Positions 5,947 through 7,609 of a DNA stretch of 7,609 bases are shown here, in pieces (position 1 is the first letter of the stretch; the number at the start of each line of letters is the position of its first letter). A program made the translations under genes and the position numbers. Under the pieces are notes generated by a model, which saw nothing but the letters and a program-made list of their open reading frames with translations, searched no databases and was not told the origin of the DNA. The stretch spans positions 1 to 7,609 of the forward strand of contig CALLYN010000007.1 of the NCBI GenBank assembly GCA_937858455.1, given 5' to 3'. This stretch comes from an uncultured Kouleothrix sp. GTDB lineage: Bacteria > Chloroflexota > Chloroflexia > Chloroflexales > Roseiflexaceae.

Positions 5947-6638
5947 GAGCTCACCTGCCGCAAACAGCCGCTCCACACGTAGCGCCCATCGGCGCTCTGT
6001 ACCCACTGATCGTTGCCCTGGTAGACGCCGCCGCTGACCAGCTCGCCATACCACGCCGCGCCGCGCTGCAGTGCCCCGGCCAGCGGCGCGCGTCGATGCG
6101 GCGCGCGCCGGATATTGCACGTGCGCAGCGCCTGCCAGCGCGTGCCGGCCGGGCGCGGCGCCTGATCCTCAACCTGCCAGCGCAGCACGGTGGCCACGAC
6201 ATCCGCTGCATAGCGGATCGGGTCGTTCCCATCGCCCGACGGCGCGTAGCGTGGCGTGACGGCGTAGACCGTGGTGAGGCCAGCCGGCACATAGAATCGC
6301 CGCAGTAGCTCGCACCAGTCGCGCAGGCTGTTGGCCCAGGTGGTGTACAACGCGAACTGCCCCGACTCTGGCGACGTGTAGATGCCAGCGCGGCGTGCCT
6401 GCCAGCTGGCCGGGCGGAGGTTGCCCCAGCCGCGCGTGTGCGTCGCCACGCCAGCGGTACCATATCTGCTCTCATGCCGGAAAAACGCCAAAGCGATCGC
6501 CCGATCGAGGCCGTAGCCGTCGGGGATCAGCGCCAGCTCGGCGGCTTCAGCCGCCGCGGGGGAATGATTGCGGGTGAGAATCGCCGCAAACAGGGGGGCG
6601 CTGATACGCGGGGCGGAAAGCAGGGTCAGGTCGGTCAT
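5943..6638 (-). CDS. Phage endolysin: glucosaminidase-type catalytic domain plus C-terminal SH3-like domain
   Basis: The 231-aa product is a predicted peptidoglycan hydrolase. The catalytic part (about 30-155) contains AFFRHESRYGTAGVA with the probable acid E56, then TRGWGNLRP, the FALYTTWANSLRDW stretch and a closing YAPSGDGNDPIRYAADV, a series typical of GH73/mannosyl-glycoprotein endo-N-acetylglucosaminidase-like lysins. Residues about 172-226 (CNIRRAPHR...GALQRGAAWYGELV...YVWSGCL) look like a bacterial SH3 wall-binding domain. There is no signal peptide or membrane anchor, so release should depend on the membrane proteins downstream. I chose the ATG at 6638, with GAGG four bases before it. 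The open frame extends further upstream but crosses promoter P2. This is the first gene of the P2 operon. Confidence 0.88.
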   Translation of the reverse strand: MTDLTLLSAPRISAPLFAAILTRNHSPAAAEAAELALIPDGYGLDRAIALAFFRHESRYGTAGVATHTRGWGNLRPASWQARRAGIYTSPESGQFALYTTWANSLRDWCELLRRFYVPAGLTTVYAVTPRYAPSGDGNDPIRYAADVVATVLRWQVEDQAPRPAGTRWQALRTCNIRRAPHRRAPLAGALQRGAAWYGELVSGGVYQGNDQWVQSADGRYVWSGCLRQVSS

Positions 6639-6671
6639 AGCGCCTCGGCTTTCGGGTGCGCGCTGGCAAAA

Positions 6672-6687
6672 GCGCACATCTGTGCGC
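6672..6687 (-). promoter_or_regulatory. Palindrome at the predicted start of transcription of P2
   Basis: GCGCACA-TC-TGTGCGC is a perfect seven-pair inverted repeat that starts three bases after the -10 of P2 and is followed by TTTTG on the minus strand. The expected transcription start (about 6683) falls inside it, so a full RNA hairpin cannot form from P2. A repressor operator is the more likely reading. Read-through RNA from upstream could form the hairpin. Confidence 0.5.
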
Positions 6688-6689
6688 CT

Positions 6690-6719
6690 AGTATAGCAGA
6701 AACAATAGCGAAATCGCAA
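6690..6719 (-). promoter_or_regulatory. Promoter P2 of the lysis-packaging operon
   Basis: The extended -10 TGCTATACT lies at 6698-6690, and a possible -35 TTGCGA at 6719-6714 with an 18-base spacer. The -35 sits next to a small inverted repeat GCGA-TT-TCGC. The -10 core is the same as in P1 and P3. It lies 50 bases before the endolysin start and after a strong terminator, so it should drive the lysis genes and probably the terminase genes. Confidence 0.65.
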
Positions 6720-6735
6720 CTATTGATTATGCAAT

Positions 6736-6767
6736 TATTCGGGGGCGAATAGTATTGGGGGCAAATA
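6736..6767. repeat. AT-flanked G5 repeats upstream of P2, possible regulator sites
   Basis: TATTCGGGGGCGAATA (6736-6751) and TATTGGGGGCAAATA (6753-6767) are near-direct repeats with a 17-base step. The first is itself a perfect six-base inverted repeat around GGGG. They lie about 50-85 bases upstream of the expected P2 start, a normal place for activator sites. The second runs into the terminator stem. Confidence 0.4.
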
Positions 6768-6810
6768 AACACGTGGCGACGCTTAACCAGCGTCGCCACG
6801 TGTTTATTTG
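6762..6810. terminator. Bidirectional terminator, 21-bp perfect stem with 7-base loop
   Basis: The arms 6762-6782 and 6790-6810 are exact inverted repeats, and TTAACCA forms the loop. The GC-rich inner stem ends in AT-rich outer parts (CAAATAAACACG and its complement), giving an A-tract before and a T-rich run after on both strands. It starts 11 bases after the stop of the wHTH gene and isolates it from the P2 operon. Confidence 0.85.
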
Positions 6811-6820
6811 ATGGTTGAGG

Positions 6821-7291
6821 CTACTGTTCAGAGCTGGGCGCCTGGCTGATCGCGCGGAGGCGCTGCTCAAGCTGTGTGATTTCCGCCTGCTTATCTTCCA
6901 GTTGCAAAACCAAGTGCACCGGCACCAGCGCACTTCCGTGCTGCGCGATCTGCTTCGCCAAGAGCGATTCCGCACGCCGCGCAGTCTTCAGCGCGTCTTC
7001 TATCGTGGCGCGCTCGGCCGCTGCCTGTTCCGCTGCGATGTACGCGGCCTCTTCGAGCTTCAGGCGGGCCGGTGCGGTGAGGGCTACATAGACCACACGA
7101 AACGTACTTCGTGCCGTGACGCGCCCCTGATGCTGGAGCACAGTAATGGTATCGCGCACGATATCGTCATCAAGGCCCAGGCGTGCAACAAGATCCAGGT
7201 GCTCAGCAAAGGTGCCCGAACGATAGTCAAGCAGCGCTTGAAGAATCTGCGCTTGAACCTCGCTGGGCCGCGGCCGTCGGCGATCGCTCAT
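6821..7291 (-). CDS. Winged-helix-like plus coiled-coil protein in front of the lysis operon, candidate regulator (156 aa)
   Basis: I chose the ATG at 7291 because AGGAG stands five bases upstream. The open frame continues 30 codons further but lacks a start site. Residues 8-75 look like a winged helix: EVQAQILQALLDY, LDLVARLGLDDDIVRDTITVLQHQGRV, then a strand pair FRVVYVALTAPARLKLEE. Residues 78-110 are an Ala/Glu coiled coil. The end, HGSALVPVHLVLQLEDKQ then EITQLEQRL, resembles a VPxHLxxQLE-type motif that I associate with signalling and conflict proteins of multicellular bacteria, a weak recollection. It has its own promoter and terminator and sits in the position of the lambda Q gene. 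A role as late-gene regulator is inference. The family is unknown to me. Confidence 0.75.
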   Translation of the reverse strand: MSDRRRPRPSEVQAQILQALLDYRSGTFAEHLDLVARLGLDDDIVRDTITVLQHQGRVTARSTFRVVYVALTAPARLKLEEAAYIAAEQAAAERATIEDALKTARRAESLLAKQIAQHGSALVPVHLVLQLEDKQAEITQLEQRLRAISQAPSSEQ

Positions 7292-7388
7292 GCATGCTCC
7301 TTTGAGCGTCGGCGCGCCTTGACAGCCCTCGGGGAGAGGTGCGACAATAGCAACGCGCCCACGCGCAACAAACGAAAACAAACAGAAC

Positions 7389-7421
7389 GCCGGCCCCCAA
7401 GCTGATCAGGCAAGGGCCGGT
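7389..7421. terminator. GC hairpin in the leader of the wHTH gene, T-rich on both sides
   Basis: CCGGCCC and GGGCCGG pair around a 17-base loop containing CTGATCAG. On the minus strand the RNA continues TTCTGTTTGTTTTCGTTTG, and on the plus strand TGTTTTGTGTT. It lies 12 bases into the transcript expected from P1, so it could attenuate that transcript. The T-tract is interrupted, so efficiency is uncertain. Confidence 0.5.
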
Positions 7422-7439
7422 GTTTTGTGTTCCGAAAAA

Positions 7440-7469
7440 AGTATAGCACAGGCGTCGCACATACCACAA
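7440..7469 (-). promoter_or_regulatory. Promoter P1 of the wHTH gene
   Basis: The extended -10 TGCTATACT lies at 7448-7440, followed by TTTTTT. A possible -35, TTGTGG, lies at 7469-7464 with an 18-base spacer and overlaps the palindrome after hicA. The expected start is near 7433, giving an untranslated leader of about 140 bases. GTGCGACAATA on the plus strand (7339-7349) in this leader recurs exactly in the P3 leader (643-653). Confidence 0.65.
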
Positions 7470-7497
7470 CGCCGGCGGAGTACTCCGCCGGCGTTGT
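7466..7497. terminator. 32-bp perfect palindrome directly after the HicA-like gene
   Basis: The sequence is exactly self-complementary over 32 bases, with arms beginning ACAACGCCGGCGGAG, and it begins on the last base of the hicA TAA stop. As RNA it forms a very stable hairpin that should end or protect the hicA transcript. There is no T-run afterwards on either strand, so it is not a classical intrinsic terminator and may be an RNA-stabilising or protein-binding element. Confidence 0.6.
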
Positions 7498-7609
7498 TAT
7501 GACGGTTTGGGGATCTCGAGATCCTTACAGATCTTTGCGACCAAAACCTCGTTGATTTCGTTGTGTCTTGGTATCGTTGACTTGGTGCCGATTTTCGTAT
7601 TGCGAAAGA
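7497..7609 (-). CDS. hicA: HicA-type toxin, C-terminal fragment (5' part beyond window)
   Basis: The last 37 codons are visible, reading NTKIGTKSTIPRHNEINEV and then AKICKDLEIPKPS before TAA. The T-IPRH-EI core and the AKICKDL helix are characteristic of the small double-stranded-RNA-binding-like HicA fold, an mRNA interferase neutralised by HicB. The catalytic His of HicA normally lies upstream and is not in view. No hicB follows downstream, where the palindrome and P1 lie, so the antitoxin should be upstream, an order known in this family. It may be a prophage cargo gene or a flanking host gene. The assignment rests on 37 residues and is good but not certain. Confidence 0.72.
   Translation of the reverse strand, partial: FRNTKIGTKSTIPRHNEINEVLVAKICKDLEIPKPS

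Larger units (their letters stand above)
216..7463 (-). mobile_element. Prophage (or phage) late region: lysis, packaging and head-start module
   Basis: The block is defined by gene content: endolysin, XhlA-like membrane protein, small and large terminase, SPP1-type portal and a scaffold-like coiled coil, all on one strand with overlapping or nearly touching genes. The right limit is placed just after the HicA palindrome and is uncertain. The left limit is placed where the scaffold-like reading frame turns into nitroreductase sequence. No integrase, att site, capsid or tail gene is visible, so this is either part of a larger prophage or a truncated remnant. All packaging motifs I can check are intact, so this section itself is not visibly decayed. 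Confidence 0.85.

Noticed and set aside
5629..6120. Longer 163-aa version of the small coiled-coil protein
   Set aside because: The first 58 codons are an Arg-rich shadow of the endolysin. The GTG at 5946 has a good ribosome site and a GTGA overlap.
5951..6475. 174-aa minus-strand frame overlapping the endolysin
   Set aside because: Arg/Ala/Ser-rich out-of-frame shadow. The endolysin frame carries clear catalytic motifs.
6815..7405. 196-aa plus-strand frame opposite the wHTH gene
   Set aside because: The minus strand has a proper ribosome site, promoter, terminator and a sensible fold. The plus frame has Arg/Leu-rich shadow composition.
1..7609. CRISPR array, tRNA or rRNA genes, insertion sequence ends
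   Set aside because: No regularly spaced repeats, no cloverleaf-like sequence in the gaps and no transposase or terminal inverted repeats were seen. Gaps between genes are short and accounted for.
1..7609. Scattered GCGATCGC octamers as a cyanobacterial HIP1 signal
   Set aside because: Only a couple of exact copies were noticed, which is unremarkable for this base composition.

Overview
The window is a GC-rich stretch that carries the lysis, DNA-packaging and early head genes of a tailed phage or prophage. Every gene I can support lies on the minus strand, so the biological order runs from high to low coordinates. Codon use is strongly GC-biased, Shine-Dalgarno sites are of the AGGAG/GGAGGT type, and neighbouring genes often overlap by 1-11 bases. 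The host looks like a high-GC bacterium. A Chloroflexota-type host is my guess from the flavour of the proteins and is not proven by anything here.

Layout in transcription order: (1) the C-terminus of a HicA-type toxin enters from the right edge (7609-7497) and ends in a 32-bp perfect palindrome. (2) Promoter P1 (7440-7469) has a leader with a GC hairpin and leads into a 156-aa winged-helix/coiled-coil protein (7291-6821), which is closed by a 21-bp-stem bidirectional terminator (6762-6810). (3) An AT-rich operator-like stretch and promoter P2 (6690-6719) lead into a close-packed operon: endolysin with glucosaminidase and SH3-like domains (6638-5943), small coiled-coil protein (5946-5629), coiled-coil plus C-terminal membrane anchor protein resembling XhlA (5636-5268), basic protein of unknown function (5268-4801), small one-span membrane protein (4811-4641), small terminase (4639-3944), large terminase (4044-2308), SPP1 gp6-like portal (2311-953) and a small acidic protein (956-747). 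(4) Promoter P3 (732-740) and a leader with a strong intrinsic terminator (659-687) precede a gene (626 to the left edge) whose N-terminal half looks like a phage scaffold protein.

The genes fit one late-expression programme: a regulator candidate, then cell lysis, then packaging, then head assembly. The order is reminiscent of lambdoid phages (Q, lysis genes, terminase, portal). The wHTH gene sits where Q would be, and the lysis genes come before the terminase.

The most striking feature is the last gene. After about 130 residues of scaffold-like coiled coil it continues, without a frame break, into an unmistakable nitroreductase-family segment that runs off the left edge. The major capsid gene expected here is missing. 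The change lies in a short stretch (about 216-245) compatible with both protein families, which suggests either a microhomology deletion joining a decaying prophage to a host gene or an assembly chimera. The second point of interest is that three promoters share nearly the same extended -10 (TGCTATACT), each followed by a palindrome or hairpin before its gene. This points to coordinated control, possibly by attenuation or antitermination.
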